This document shows, in pieces, positions 1-12,081 of a stretch of 64,000 nt of DNA. How positions within the stretch are numbered: position 1 is the first letter of the stretch; each line of letters begins with the position of its first letter. This DNA is from Rhyacophila brunnea (Eukaryota; Arthropoda; Insecta; Trichoptera; Rhyacophilidae), in NCBI GenBank assembly GCA_022495005.1, contig JAGYXB010000617.1, forward strand, positions 248,001-312,000, written 5' to 3'. The position numbers were made by a program, and so were the translations under genes. Below the pieces are notes generated by a model, which was not told the DNA's origin, did no database searches, and saw only the letters and a program-made list of their open reading frames with translations.

Positions 1-928
1 GCTAGCCACTAAAGCATAACGCGCATTCAATATTTTAAGACAGTCATCGCACTTTTCTGTCCCTTGGTTTTATGGCATAAAGACCGTAAAGTAATTAAAC
101 CAACCGCACACTCGATAGGATAGCCGGTGCCCATTAATGTTATGTTCCCTGGACGGATCATCATTCAAGTCATAAACAAAATTAGGCTTCAAGGGTTTAG
201 TCTATGGCGGCTGGATTTGCATTTATATCTTAATATGCGCTGTGTCAAAGCGTTCAATACGCAAAGATATAGATACGAAAGTGAAGCTAAAGGAAAACTT
301 CTGAGACTAACGTTTGAATTAGCAGAATTTTATTTATAGCAAGCTTCACACTATTATCGCCCGCATTTTCCAGAACCCGTAAGAATTTTAACAAGATTGC
401 CAGAAAATTAATAATTTAAGGGCACAAATTATGGATTTTCCTGTTTGGTTACATGACGGACGGATAGTCACCGCAGGTATACTTCGTCCAACGATAAATG
501 AAATAGTGAAACAATACAAAGCGTTGACAGCTGTTGCGTTAAATTTAGCGCGACACTATCGGCGTGGAAAAATAAAACATGAAAAGGCGCGCAAAGAAAA
601 CTGTAACTAACCGTGAAATTGGTGAAAAAAATTACATCACGCACATCGGCGCCATTTTGCGCCAGCATACTTTTGTAAGAATTGTGCCCGAATTTAGAAA
701 GCCGAGTTCACGAGTATTGCACAATTAAAAGGAATCGTAAAAAGTTTTCAACAAAAACTAGCGAATTTTATAGGCAGAATTTGGAAAAATAATCGCGTTA
801 ATTATTACTAATTTATCGGAGCGGAAAAGGGAAAACTTGGACCTATGATTGCCCATGGTAAGTCGGTATACGGTATACAATAACTTAAGCTGAAAATAAT
901 GACAATAGTTTATTATAACACGAGTGGC
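1..928. other. unassigned AT-rich sequence
   Basis: No gene, RNA or bounded repeat was recognised. The few short open frames have random composition and no domain. The stretch near 100-170 weakly resembles the repeat copy at 59193-59290. Confidence 0.4.
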
Positions 929-1055
929 CAGTCGCGAAGGGTGGAGGTAGGCTGTGGATACTGTACACAAAATTTTGTCAGACATACTTATTTATTTTCA
1001 TTGAACTAATAATACAATTTGCAGATGGTGCTGGTTAGTTTTTAAAATTCAATTA
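929..1055 (+). repeat. dispersed repeat, CAGT(A/C)GCGAAGGGTGG family, copy 1
   Basis: The block beginning CAGTCGCGAAGGGTGGAGG and running through an ATTTGCAGATGGTGCTGG-type stretch recurs at 12878-13045 in the same orientation. The CAG start suggests a hAT-type MITE end, but no matching 3' terminus or duplication was found. Confidence 0.55.
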
Positions 1056-1099
1056 AACCAAGCATAAACCTCGATCATAGATAGAAGAAACTTGCATAG

Positions 1100-1190
1100 A
1101 TACATTCCTACACAGCTATTGAAAATAACATATTCTTTAAAACATATATAAGCTTATCCCATATTTCTCCACACTCGAGAATTAGGTAAA
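1100..1190. repeat. fragment related to the GGGAACT(C) repeat family
   Basis: The ACTATTGAAAATAACATATTC...TTATCCCATATTT block recurs at 37848-37925 and 59193-59290. It overlaps in sequence with one end of the larger dispersed family at 30289-30594. It is a short, decayed, non-coding fragment. Confidence 0.5.
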
Positions 1191-1820
1191 TCTTGTTACA
1201 GCTTTACCCCTAAGGCGACTTATTAAATTGTCCATAATATAAATAAATAGTAACGTGAAATAAAACATGGTTGATCACATTTAAACATACAACAAAGTGA
1301 GAGAAAATGTGGTGATTTATAATCAACGTAAGTATAAGATTGTATTTTTAATGTTTTTTCTTCGTCCTATTAAAAATACTATTTCATAAACCTTGCACTA
1401 TAGTATACATACTTACTTTTAATTAGTTGTGCTAAAATTGTGTCTAAAGAAATTGAATTTATGTGAATCCTAAAGCGGATCTTGTATTATTTATACTTTT
1501 TTTATTTTCCCAAGACGAATGCGAAAAGGGTAATAATTCGGTCGAACAAAATACGTCGACCGCAGTATTTACAATACAATGTTGCAAACGACAAACAGAT
1601 GATATTCACAATCAACTCCACGAATCCAGTTTGCATGCGTAGCACGAGGACCGTCATCAATATCATAATATTATTTTTCTTAAATGGAAAAAGCCACATA
1701 CTATGAAACATGCTACTATTATAATAATATATCTATGTAGGTAGGTATATAACGCAGAAAGAACTTCAAAAACAGGACGTTCGGAACCGTTGGAACCGCG
1801 TCTCTATTTAATATTTTTGT
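1191..1820. other. unassigned AT-rich sequence
   Basis: Nothing recognisable. Overlapping short frames on both strands near 1482-1711 show no motif. Confidence 0.4.
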
Positions 1821-2184
1821 ATATCGTCGGTGTTTTGTAAAAAGGGCGAATTAACCAAAATGCTACTTTACAGGAGAAGGATTTTTAACTTATGACTTTT
1901 ATTTGTTTTTTACCTGTAGAAAGAATACCGTCATTATAATGGGTATTATTGTATAATATTTTAAAAGGCCTAATACCTATGTCACATTTGCTTTTTATTA
2001 CGTAATTTTAATTAATTTAATTTTAGTCGATTATCGTTTTTAAGTACTTTCCTGTGGAGATAAAAATTCGCCGTTTTTACACAACAAAGCTAGTGGGGTA
2101 CATATTGTATTTTCATTAAAATCTCGATTTCGCCAAAATGGTTGATTTTTGAAAGGGCGACTTTTTACAAAACACCGACGATAT
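1821..2184 (+). mobile_element. TIR MITE, ATATCGTCGGTG family, copy 1
   Basis: A 364-bp non-coding element with terminal inverted repeats. The left end reads ATATCGTCGGTGTTTTGTAA and the right end is its reverse complement over more than 20 bp, with AAAGGGCGA(A) following on both sides. A second copy, inverted, lies at 9798-10173, which defines both ends independently. Internal sequence (GATTTTAATGAAAATACAAT; CCCCACTAGCTTTGTTGTG) is shared. The duplicated target is unclear (possibly TA), so the superfamily is unassigned. Confidence 0.85.
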
Positions 2185-2229
2185 GTAAGGTATGTACGGT
2201 ATAGATATATTATGTAAGGTATTTCAAGG

Positions 2230-2455
2230 CAGTGATGCCAACCGTACTATAATTATAGTACAATACTATAATTGTAATAAAGCGAAAAATATAAAATACT
2301 ATAATTTTACGCCAAATATACCAAAATACCTACTATAATTTGAAAGGATTCAAGACGAAAAATGTTCCTGTATTATATATTTTTCAGAAATACTATAGTT
2401 TTTACGCCTTTGTACTATAATCAAGGTAAAAATTAAAGTTATATTGTATATTTAA
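2230..2455 (+). mobile_element. hAT-like MITE fragment (CAGTGATGCCAACC family)
   Basis: It starts CAGTGATGCCAACCG, identical to the start of the bounded element at 24651-25096, and shares its repeated ACTATAAT motif and GAAATACTATA block. The expected CACTG 3' end is missing, so this copy looks 3'-truncated. The end coordinate is approximate. Confidence 0.6.
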
Positions 2456-2569
2456 TAAAACCAATTACTTAGATATATTGAGACCCCAAAAGTCCAGAGG
2501 TCTCGGAACAAGAGCAAGACGTTGTCTGTGCCGAATCTTCGAGGTACACTGGTATGACCGCGTTACAAT

Positions 2570-2700
2570 AACCGATTTCGGCAAAAATCATGAATTCAAG
2601 CATGCTAACCTAACCTAACATAACAAATAATCCAATATAATATCGGCTATTTTCAAATTTATATTATTGCCGCTGGTTTCCACTAAATAAACAAGAAGCG
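2570..2700 (+). repeat. dispersed repeat also present at 43245-43365
   Basis: The stretch GGCAAAAATCATGAATTCAAG..., AACAAATAATCCA.TATA, ATCGGCTATTTT and GCCGCTGGTTTCC is repeated in the same order near 43250-43350. Function and superfamily are unknown. The two CCTAA units inside are not a telomere. Confidence 0.55.
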
Positions 2701-2913
2701 AATATTTTAAATCGCAGAACCGAACTGATATTGAGCGCATTTATTTGGGCGTCTAAATAGTATCTTTAAAAGTATGCACGTGAAAATACGCACCCTTTAT
2801 GTAAAAGGAATCCAAAAATTACAAGTAACACAACGTGGCATGGAAAGATGATGCATATTGGACAATTGGATTGAGAAAGCAGAGAAATTGAAAAAACCTA
2901 TGACATGTAAAAC

Positions 2914-2934
2914 GATCTGATCTGATCTGATCTG
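2914..2934 (+). repeat. (GATCT)4 microsatellite
   Basis: Four uninterrupted pentamers. Confidence 0.8.
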
Positions 2935-3094
2935 GTCAGCTAAATTAATAACAAAAAAAAACCCACCACATTTATTTTATATATTTTTGACTTTTTATAA
3001 CGGAATTTGACCTGAGCTTAAAAAAGCTCTCTCGACTTTACGCGGAAAAGTTGACGGCAGTGAGAAAAAATGTTTTTAACAATTTATTATTAAT

Positions 3095-3152
3095 TAATAC
3101 GGGTGTTGATATTTTCATTCGGTATTGCAATCGAAGGAATGAATATTGATAT
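3095..3152 (+). repeat. terminal fragment of the TAGGGATTGCAATACC hAT family
   Basis: GATATTTTCATTCGGTATTGCAATC matches the 3' terminus of the elements at 11340-12297. The rest of the element is absent. Confidence 0.5.
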
Positions 3153-4321
3153 ACATAGTTATTATAACATCGATTATTAAATGAACCAAGGCATGGATAA
3201 TCTCCTTGTGCATAATTTACATTGAAATAATATGTAATTATCTATTCTTTAAATTGTAGGTATATCGTTATTAAAATTCGCCGACGGCGCTTTTCGAATT
3301 CCATATTTTGTTGTTTATTTGGATAAAATAGACTCCATTCTCTATGCCTCTTTCGGCTTCGAACATTTATTTTTTCGTGTGCTCGTTCCGGCTTTTAACT
3401 TTGAACCATACATTGCCCATAAACCAGCGATGCAACAGTCGTTGTGTTTCCACCTAATAAAATTTAAACGCGAATGCTACGTAACTTCTAAAAATATCTA
3501 AGTATTTATTACCTTAACATCCCGTCATTTCAATACGTACCGTTTGTTACTTACTTCAATGTGTCGACCATAGATGTACTGTGTCGACAAATGAAACTAA
3601 ACGAGTGATCTATGGTCATTCTGTAGTACAAAAACATGGATAATATTCAGACAAGATTCAGACCTAATCAATCACAGGTACAGATCATCTGCTAATGCTC
3701 ATTGTACACAGGCGTGGACACTGAAAAATGTTTTGGGGGGTCCATTTTGAAAAAATATCCATAATATTCTATTATTGATTATAAATGTGGCAGGAGGGTG
3801 GATGCGAAGATAACAATCACATTTCCACCACTACTGAAGGCTTCATGTCGCTGTAATAGCAAAATATAACACTTTTCCGGGTACATTCCCCAAACTTAGA
3901 CACTCCGCACGTTGAACACCTTGCATGCAGGCATAACTAAGGATGATCGCCGACGAGTTATTGCAAGCTGTCACATTCACAAGTGGTTATCGAATATGCG
4001 TGGCCTAACATTCATAATTATTAGGATCGTTAGTGTCCGTTTGTGTCATTTGCGCCGTCAAGTTTTTTTAGACATACCGCGTGAGAATATTAAATGAAAC
4101 ATTGGATGCCCCAGATGACTGTACCAATAATACATGAGTCTTATCATCTAATATCTAAATAGATATGAAACAATAAACAACATTAAATACAGTTGTGTTT
4201 ATTATCAAATATGCATCCATATAAAAAACGTAATACATTCCAAATTAAAATATAATGGAAATTCCAAGAAAATTCATTTGACTTGTTTCAAATTTTCTAT
4301 TTGTTGTTGTTTCAATCGCCG
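3153..4321. other. unassigned intergenic sequence
   Basis: AT-rich, without a recognised gene or bounded element. Confidence 0.4.
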
Positions 4322-4794
4322 TTATAACAACGTTTTTATTAGGTCGTATTCTTATTTGTCCGATGGTTGTTTATCCAGTATAAATCTTGCAATCGATTTT
4401 TAACTAACTTCCCGACTAGCTAGAGATGTGATATTTTTAGAATATATCAGAACACGACGCCAATGCATTCTTTTAATACTTTTAGCCATCTTTAAGTAGA
4501 ATTGAATTAATTTTCAGTTAATTCTGTTTTGCATGAAAAGTTATTTCGGAAGAAATCCGTAATCCAATCCACTATTATTGGTTGCTAAGAGGGTGGTCCT
4601 AGCAACTAAATTATTAATATATACGTGCGTTACTAAGGAAATCAATATGAAATATCAAAATGACATTTCAGTATTATTTCTATCAATTACAAATTTTTTG
4701 GTCGTTTAAACTAGTCAAGTCAAGTTTATATGATTCAACAGCAAATTTAAAAACGCTGTATATAAAAAGTTCTTTTTATCTTGTAATTATTTTT
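4322..4794 (+). promoter_or_regulatory. copy 1 of a three-copy unit: promoter-like block plus short N-terminal coding segment
   Basis: This stretch is closely similar to 51467-51906 and 57367-57830. The first ~320 bp is non-coding and contains ATTGG (an inverted CCAAT box), a TTGCTA...CCTAGCAA inverted repeat and an AT-rich TATA-like run just before the start region. In this copy the first ATG of the other copies is AAG. An ATG at about 4661 opens a 60-residue frame carrying STANLKTLYIKSSFYLVII, the same segment as copy 2 (STENLKTLYFKSSFYLVII). Similarity ends abruptly at about 4794. It is either a decayed duplicate of a gene 5' end or a repeat that resembles one. Confidence 0.6.
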
Positions 4795-5541
4795 TCATAT
4801 CCGTTCACATCAAAATCGAACATTCTCCCCTGATCCTGATACTTTATGTTTCATGACGAATTTTGGTCCCACATTCATTTCCTTTGTGGAATTTTACGTT
4901 AGCTAACCTACAAAGTAGGTTTACTTAAAAATATTTATGAATTACAAGTGCCAGTAAAACACAGAATATTTTCTACCATGTGTTGATTGTTTTTAAAGAA
5001 ATTTGATCGAAGCAATATTGCGCAGATTGCATAGACATTTAATAATATAAACATCTGCTCCGATCAAATGAAATGAGGTTTACCTACGGTAGAGATACAT
5101 CGGTGTAGATATTAATCGTAGAGCTAACAGGAGATTCGACCACATTTGTGTGAGTACAAGACACTTCAGCAAACATTGATAAAAGGACTGGACCAGAACA
5201 TTATGGGCTACTTCAGACCAGAACGTGTCTACTTTATGTGGGCAAACAAAGAGTTATGCGTTAATGCTATAACAAGATTTTTACAACGGGAAAGATTCAG
5301 TTAAGTGTTTTTTGCGAAGGATAACAGAATTATAACGGTCGAGTACAGAATACTGAATGCTAAAGAATGATAATTATTGTCAACATTACATGATCGATTT
5401 GTTTCCGATTATTTTATATTGATATCAATGTGCTATCGACTACTTACTTACAAAAGCAATACAACATGGATATCGAGAGAGACCCGGGTGTCACCGACGT
5501 TTTAAGTACCTAATTATTATGTATTGTTGAAACATTTCAAC
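4795..5541. other. unassigned sequence downstream of copy 1
   Basis: No continuation of the short coding segment, no clear exon and no repeat boundary was recognised. Confidence 0.4.
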
Positions 5542-5851
5542 CAGGGAACTCAGAAATAATGGGAACTGAAATACATAACGGGTAAGGCGATAGCAGGAAA
5601 CCGACTCGAGTAAGGAAGAATCCGGGCTAAACTTACACAGGTGTAAAGAATACGTTTTACGTCGAATACTGAAAACAGCTCTCGGTTTATGCATTTACGC
5701 TCATTGAATGTTGGTGTATTACACACACTATTGCACGTGCATAATGCGTGCTTCATTTTCGTAGGACACTCACACATTCAAAACCCTGCTTCAACAAGAT
5801 GCGGCGTATTGAATATAGCAAATCGGTATTCTATTTATTATCTGTTCTGTG
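5542..5851 (+). repeat. dispersed ~310-bp repeat (GGGAACTC...ATAATGGGAACTGAAA family), copy 1
   Basis: It begins CAGGGAACTCAGAAATAATG and ends TCTGTTCTGTG. The same order of blocks (CTCTCGGTT, GACGCTCATT, ACTATTGCACGT, CACACATTCAAAACCCT) recurs at 14382-14693, 22467-22792 and, reversed, 30289-30594. It is non-coding; terminal inverted repeats and target duplications were not evident. Four copies in 64 kb make it a main local repeat. Confidence 0.75.
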
Positions 5852-5859
5852 ATTTCAAC

Positions 5860-8590
5860 CAAAGGGCCAGCGATAAGGTACGAACGAGATTCCAGAGGGA
5901 GGAGACAGTAGTACATGATGAGTTCTACTTTCTTTTCGTCGACATCAAGCTGTAACGGTGATTCCCAACCGGGCTCCGCGAGACGTGCTAGGAGTTCCAC
6001 AAGAATTCAGAAAAGCTACAACTTGAAACATATTTGGTAATACGTAGATTAAAAAATGTTTAACGTGATCTATTTTTAAGCAAAAGTATTTTTAAAATTA
6101 AAGTAAAAGTAGAGGATTCCAGTTAAAGGTCGCCGCCTACTACGCACTGATAATTTGTCAGCGTTTGAAATTTGCATGATATTGTTAATAGTTACAACAC
6201 GGAAAAGTTTTAGTATTGTGGTATTTATTAATTAAAAATAACTATCCCAGAATTTTTTCCGGTTGTGGCGATAATACACGGTCCGCTTTGAGACTAAAAA
6301 TCTTGTAAAAATATGACGACTTTTTGTCTCGTTATAATATCACCGCCTACTGATATATACACTTTAATATGTTGTAGGGTAGATAAGAGTTCTTTGAGTT
6401 TCTAGAAAATATCACAAGGGTTCTGCCAAACAAAAAAGGTGAGTCTAGTTCTAGTATGTAGATCGATAATTAATATGTGGGTGTGAGGCTGACAACAAAA
6501 GGAGGATATTAATAGCAAAAAAAGCTATGCCAAAATTTCTATCAATTTAGAAAAACATAAAAATCCAAAGTGATTAAAATAAGTCCAATAAGATCTGTTC
6601 CAAATATTTGTAGTACTAGGTATATAATATGTATTATATAATTACTACAAAGTATGCTTCTGGGGCTTAGACTGCCAAAGCAAGAGGAAAACAAGAGACG
6701 TCTCGTTTGAATTATGGTATTGGAGAAACGAACAAACAAATTCAACCCTTAGCGAACTTCACATTCGAGACAGGCACATAGGATCAAAGCACACTGCGAG
6801 TGGCCGTGCGATGCGCGCGTGCAGCGTACAAATATTCTTGCTTTACGCACAACATAGTACGCAAAGAAAGTGGCGTTTAAGCCCCCTGAGCCTATGTCTG
6901 CCTGCATCAGATCATAAATTGGTATTAAAACCCACAGGGCGGATGACAACCTGAAAAAACTCGCGGCATTTGGACATTGCAAAGATCGAAGAAAATCAGA
7001 TATAATAGATATATGAACCAAATCAAAAAATGCCTAAGGCTTTACACTGATACAGACCCTAGGAGAAGATGAATGTCGGGAGGGTGGACTAAGCTATAGA
7101 GAAAGATGTCTGACAATCAAACCATACACCTGTCACGATCTAATCATTAAATCCTGACGATGGAGAAATAATTTTTAGCTTCAACAGTTTTGAATCGATC
7201 GACCATGATTGATTATGTTTTCTTTTAAAACTTTGTATTGCAATAATTATTAAAAAAAGTAAAAAAAAAATATGTGGAAAAGGCAATAAAAAATCACTGA
7301 AGTGTTAAAATGCTTCCACGAAATTATTTCCATCATTTTATTTCCGTGAATTTTTAAAAGTGTCTACGTAAAAGTACTCATATTTCTAGATATGCTATGT
7401 TGTCATTTTGAATATTGCGAGAGTGGCGTGGTCACCATAACGTGACAAAATACAATGCCTCGTCAAAATAACCGCGATCGATAAAGGTAAAAAAATACCT
7501 TAATCACTAAAACGGACATCGTCGAGTCATATTATTGTGATATACAGCTCAAGAGCACGACATCTAGATGGATCTATCCAATTTTAAAGTTACCCCATTA
7601 CCACCCACAATGAATGCATCTGCCTTCTGAACAGAAATCCGAACAAAAAGATTTTAATGCCTCACTTTCCATGTCCCAGCCGCAAGATACGGACGAATTG
7701 ACCAAGTCGCGGAAATTGAAGTAGGTACCTACTCAGTGTGCTTTGTGAGACAGTATGACGTGTATTGTCACTATAATATTAGTATGACGTATTGAAAATT
7801 GAAACTTCGGGGCAGAGCAAAACACCAATAAAGCACTACAAATTAACACAAGAATTGACAGTTTTGTGCATCAGTAGTGCATACCACAGAAGTGTAAATA
7901 TCCATATGAATAGTACATACATATTTACTTAAATCAGAAGGTAGCGTAATTCATTCTTCCGTATAGCATTCGTCCAGCATGTAATATATTGTGCCACAAA
8001 TACCACTCAATGAAATGTTATTAAAAGAATTTTTATTTTCAAAGATTTAATGTTATTTATTTTCAATGAATAACATTGCATTTTTTAAGTATAGGGATTA
8101 GGTGTTTCATTTCATCAATAATTAAAAACTCAATTATGTAATATACATAATATATTGACTTATTCACGTTCCTACTAGTAACTCCACAAATACGTATATA
8201 TTTGAAAATAATATGTACTTTTCATTCATTCTACCGATAGAAATGTGGTCGTCGCAAAGGCCGAATGGAAAAAAAAGATGAACATCAGCTAAGTTAGGAT
8301 ATTATGATGCGTCAGATCATCATACCTGTCTATAGGTAAGTAAGTACCAACTTCGCTAGAAGGGACATTGATAGGAACGGGATCCACGTTGATAGTCTTA
8401 TTTGGACACAGAGGTGCCTTCTACCTACCTGTTAACTAGCTAAGTGATTCACTGCCGTTGCTTACTTGGTTAGGAATGCCGCTCATCTTTATGAGCCTAC
8501 CGAGCTACCTGCTTTGCTGGATCAGACACTAAATTTAGACATATTATTGGATAGTTGTAAATTGTAAATTGTAATAGAGGTCTGGTATTA
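5860..8590. other. unassigned intergenic sequence
   Basis: No gene recognised. A short GC-rich piece at about 6787-6825 (CACACTGCGAGTGGCCGTGC) matches 36441-36480 and is probably a MITE terminus. The remainder is AT-rich with no bounded structure. Confidence 0.4.
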
Positions 8591-8596
8591 AATTAT

Positions 8597-8665
8597 CATG
8601 ATTACCATCAATCTGGATTAATCCACTGCTGAACGAAGGCCTCTACAAGTTGATTTCATTTTTCA
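8597..8665 (-). repeat. RTE-type LINE 3'-tail fragment
   Basis: ATCCACTGCTGAACGAAGGCC matches the 3' coding end of the LINE at 25827-26255 (ATCCACTGCTGGATGAACGCC). Only the last ~20 codons remain. Confidence 0.5.
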
Positions 8666-8852
8666 CGAAATAATATTTTTTTTCAGCTCAATATTTTGTC
8701 CTTACACTCTTTACAGAGGCTGGTATTATTTTTTTGAAATCCAATAATTGTCTACAAATGAGACAGCTCCATACGACACGAATTATAAATCACTAAAATT
8801 GTATTACTTATTAATTCTTGATGGAAGACATTAGATATAAGTAGTATTAGAC

Positions 8853-9253
8853 CACGGGTTCCCAACCTATGGGTCGCGACGGGTTATCTGTGGGGTCGCC
8901 AACTTATACAGTCAACTAAATTCGCTATAACGCAATTTTTAATTTTTAATGGTGTCTTGACGTTTGAATAATTTCATATATTTTTTTTAAATTAAAATAA
9001 GTGTAATATAGGTACGATATTCAGTCACAGTTGGTTGAAACATGTGTTGAGAGTTTGGCAGTAATGGTGAAATTCCAACCATCGCATTAAATTAATTATT
9101 AAACATAATTTAAAATAAAATTATACTAAAAAAAATGTTCGTTGTTTTTTTTAATTACCTTATTAAAAATGCCTTTTTCAATTGCATCGGGGTCGCGGGT
9201 CACATGGCTTTTATAAAAATGGTTCGCCACCCGAAAAAGATTGGGAACCTGTG
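8853..9253 (+). mobile_element. hAT MITE with perfect 8-bp target duplication
   Basis: This 401-bp element has imperfect inverted ends, CACGGGTTCCCAACC at the left and the complement of CACAGGTTCCCAATC at the right. It is flanked on both sides by TATTAGAC (8845-8852 and 9254-9261). Ends with TTCCCAACC followed by GGGTCGC and an 8-bp duplication are the hallmark of non-autonomous hAT elements. No coding sequence remains. A larger relative follows at 9364-10275. Confidence 0.9.
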
Positions 9254-9363
9254 TATTAGACTAATCATTAGACATTAAATTCTCAATAAACCAATTAATT
9301 ATGTGACATGATCTCAATAAGGTATCAGGAAACAGCTGAGATTTTCAACGCGATAAGATAGAG

Positions 9364-10275
9364 CACACATTCCCAACCTTTTTCGAGTCGTGACCCCATT
9401 TTATTGAACACAAGTCATTTGCGACTCCGATAGATTGCAAAAAGCGTGTTTATTAATATGGTAAAGAAAACGCATCGAAAATAGATTTTTCAGTAGGTAT
9501 AATAAAATTCATAAAATTTATATAGACACAATTCATAGATATATTTAATGGTTAAAATTGTAACTCGTTAACCAGCTTCACAATTCGCCGTCACCTCTCG
9601 TCACTGGTAACAAAATATCAAACTAGGTACCTACTTCAATAGTTGCACACACTAAACTGGTAAAATTAGATAATGTTAATTTGCATTCGAACACATTGAC
9701 TCTAGCACCAACTTTAAAAATAAACCGATGCAGTTGTAACCTTCTAAAATTAGTGTCTCTGTCAATAAAATTATCAGCAGATAATTCTAAAAATGAAATA
9801 TCGTCTGTGTTTTGTAAAAAGGGCGAATCAACCATTTTGGCGAAATCGAGATTTTAATGAAAATACAATACCCCACTAGCTTTGTTGTGTAAAAACGGCG
9901 AATTTGTATCTCCACAGAAAAGTACTTAAAAACGATAATCGACTAAAATTAAATTAATTAAAATTAAGAATAAAAAGCGAATGTGACATATTAGGCCTTT
10001 TAAAATATGATATAATAATGCCTATTATAATGACAGTATTTTTTCTAAGCTTTATTATAAACTTGTTAGATATTTATAATCATCCGCAGGTAAAAAAAAA
10101 AAAAATGTCAAAAGTTAAAAATCCTCCTGTAAAATAGCATTTTAGGTTAATTCGCCCTTTTAACCGACGATATGTCTCAACTCTAACTCAAAAATGTCAA
10201 TTTTGTTCTTTGGACCTCGTTATACTAGACTAGATTTTATGTGTATATGGAGACCCCATAGGTTGGGAACTCGTG
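9364..10275 (+). mobile_element. hAT-type element interrupted by a second MITE
   Basis: The left end CACACATTCCCAACC and the right end TAGGTTGGGAACTCGTG are hAT ends of the same type as 8853-9253. The right half is separated from the left by the unrelated MITE at 9798-10173, so about 536 bp belong to the hAT itself. The flanking octamers (AGATAGAG, AGAGAATC) do not match convincingly, which suggests age. Confidence 0.7.
9798..10173 (-). mobile_element. TIR MITE, ATATCGTCGGTG family, copy 2 (nested, inverted)
   Basis: It has the same internal sequence as 1821-2184 in opposite orientation. The left end is ATATCGTCTGTGTTTTGTAA. The right end is shortened, with GGGCGAA-type sequence joined to CGACGATAT after loss of about 15 bp. 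It lies inside the hAT element 9364-10275, so it inserted later. Confidence 0.8.
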
Positions 10276-10819
10276 AGAGAATCAATAATTAGGTTTTTTT
10301 TTAATAATATTATTATTATCTTTAGAGGTTATGTGATCAGATCGTTTTGATGGGCCCCTGTAACTACTCGAAAAAATGTCGTTCGCTAAACGTATCAATG
10401 ACGCCCATCAGAATAATTTAGAAATCAAAGTGTGCAGTTAAATTATAAATTATTCCTCTGACCGAAGCTAAAAAAAAATCGTTCGCTGGCACAGTCGGCT
10501 CTACCAACTTGACAAGTTTACGATTCATAATGGAATAGGAGAATATAGTGAAGTACCAACCATAATATTTAATATTCAATAAACTCGGTGCCCTTTCGTG
10601 ATCGCTTTTATTAAAATTCAATACGCGCAGCAATCGGCGGATAACGTGTTATAATGCGGTAACCAAGCTTTAATTAAAAATTTGAAGGCTTTGCCGTATG
10701 GTAACGTTCGTATTTACGCATCAAACTGTAATAGAATAGTATATTATATCGATTGGACAAAGTCAAGATTTTATCAATAATCAACAATTTATTTACAAAT
10801 AAACATAATACCGATTATA
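10276..10819. other. unassigned sequence
   Basis: AT-rich, no supported gene. A short frame on the minus strand at 10418-10633 has no recognisable motif. Confidence 0.35.
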
Positions 10820-11186
10820 GGGGCTGACAGGGGCTTACATGAGAAGCCCGGCGTGGCGGGTCGAACAGTTAAGTGAGGTAAATACACTAATAGTAAAAAA
10901 TGTCGCCTGTGGCACTATTTCACATGTAGACTTATATTTTAGGATTGTTTTTAGTGTATTTCCTGACTAATAAAAATTACTATTTATCCAATATGGCGAA
11001 GGGTCGCATGTTACATGGTTATCAAAAAAGGGGGTCGCGTTCAGTGCTTCATAATAAATGATCAGTGCTGCCAATTAAAGTGAATTTATTTAAAAATCGC
11101 TAAAAATACACGGAATATCATTTGTGGAACATCACACTGCCCTTAACCTTAGAGGTAGGTCGAGGGGGGAAGGGGATATGGGGGCC
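10820..11186 (+). mobile_element. GGGGCC-ended non-autonomous repeat, with internal hAT scrap
   Basis: The start (GGGCTGACAGGGGCT, GCCCGGCGTGGCG) and end (CACTGCC, GATAGGTAG-like, GGGGGCCATGATTAT) match the family members at 56054-56164, 59550-60113 and 60994-61335. Positions 10985-11045 (GGGTCGCATGTTACATGG) resemble the 3' part of the hAT MITE at 8853-9253 and may be an inserted fragment. Confidence 0.6.
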
Positions 11187-11339
11187 ATGATTATAATAAT
11201 ATAATCGATAAGATACGCCTACTACCACAGGACGCCTTTTTGAAAATTTCATTCGAATGTCAGATTTTGTCCAGTTACGAGTCTTGATTGGGTAGTTTTC
11301 GACGGTGGCTCCCGTTCAGATAAGTTTGTAGGTCTGTAC

Positions 11340-12081
11340 TAGGGATTGCAATACCGGTATTCCAGTATTTATCAATACCGAAATACCGGTTTTAAAAAAC
11401 CAAAATACCGGATTTTTTTGTATTAAGAGAGCACACTCGTTTACGCTTTTGAAAATTAATTATAAGTTATATGCTGCTAAAGTGCAAATATATTGAGTGA
11501 ATCCAACAGAGGTGAAAAAATAATAAAACAAATTTCATCAAATATATTTATATAAGTAATTGTCGCGATGAATTATCATAATATTATTTCGAAATATAAA
11601 ACATCCGTGACAAAAATGTTCAATTATTCTATAATTATTATTGATGACACTGTACAAGCGTTGAATTTAAGAAGCTTTTCCTGCAGCTGCAGCAGTTGAT
11701 AAACGTTTGAGAAGTTTTGTTAAAAATTATCAATATATTCAAATTATTTGTAAAAAATCACTAGTTCTACAATTATGATCAATGCATATTTTTAAATGTC
11801 AACTTAATAAATGCAGGTTTTTGCTATAAAATAATATTTTTGAAAGATTTTAATAGCTATGTTTTTATTGATAAGCTAAGCACCTACAACTTAATAAATG
11901 TAGGTATGTAGGTGTTTGCTATAAAATATTACTTTTGAAAGATTTTAATAGCTATGTTTTTATTGATAAGCACCTACTTCTTATGATTTAATGTTTAAGA
12001 ACTACCAGTATAAATACCGGTATTAAATAATAAATACCGAAAAACCGGTATTGACATTTTCATTCGATATTGCAATCCCTA
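11340..12081 (+). mobile_element. hAT-type element, TAGGGATTGCAATACC family, perfect 8-bp duplication
   Basis: A 742-bp element with inverted ends TAGGGATTGCAATA, flanked by GTCTGTAC at 11332-11339 and 12082-12089. It contains many copies of TACCGGTATT/AATACCGG near both ends and a degenerate internal duplication (TTTTGAAAGATTTTAATAGC occurs at about 11837 and 11934). There is no coding sequence. The 8-bp duplication supports hAT. Confidence 0.85.

Noticed and set aside
2605..2622. CTAACCTAACCTAACAT, resembling the insect telomere repeat
   Set aside because: Only two CCTAA units are present, inside a dispersed repeat; no array.
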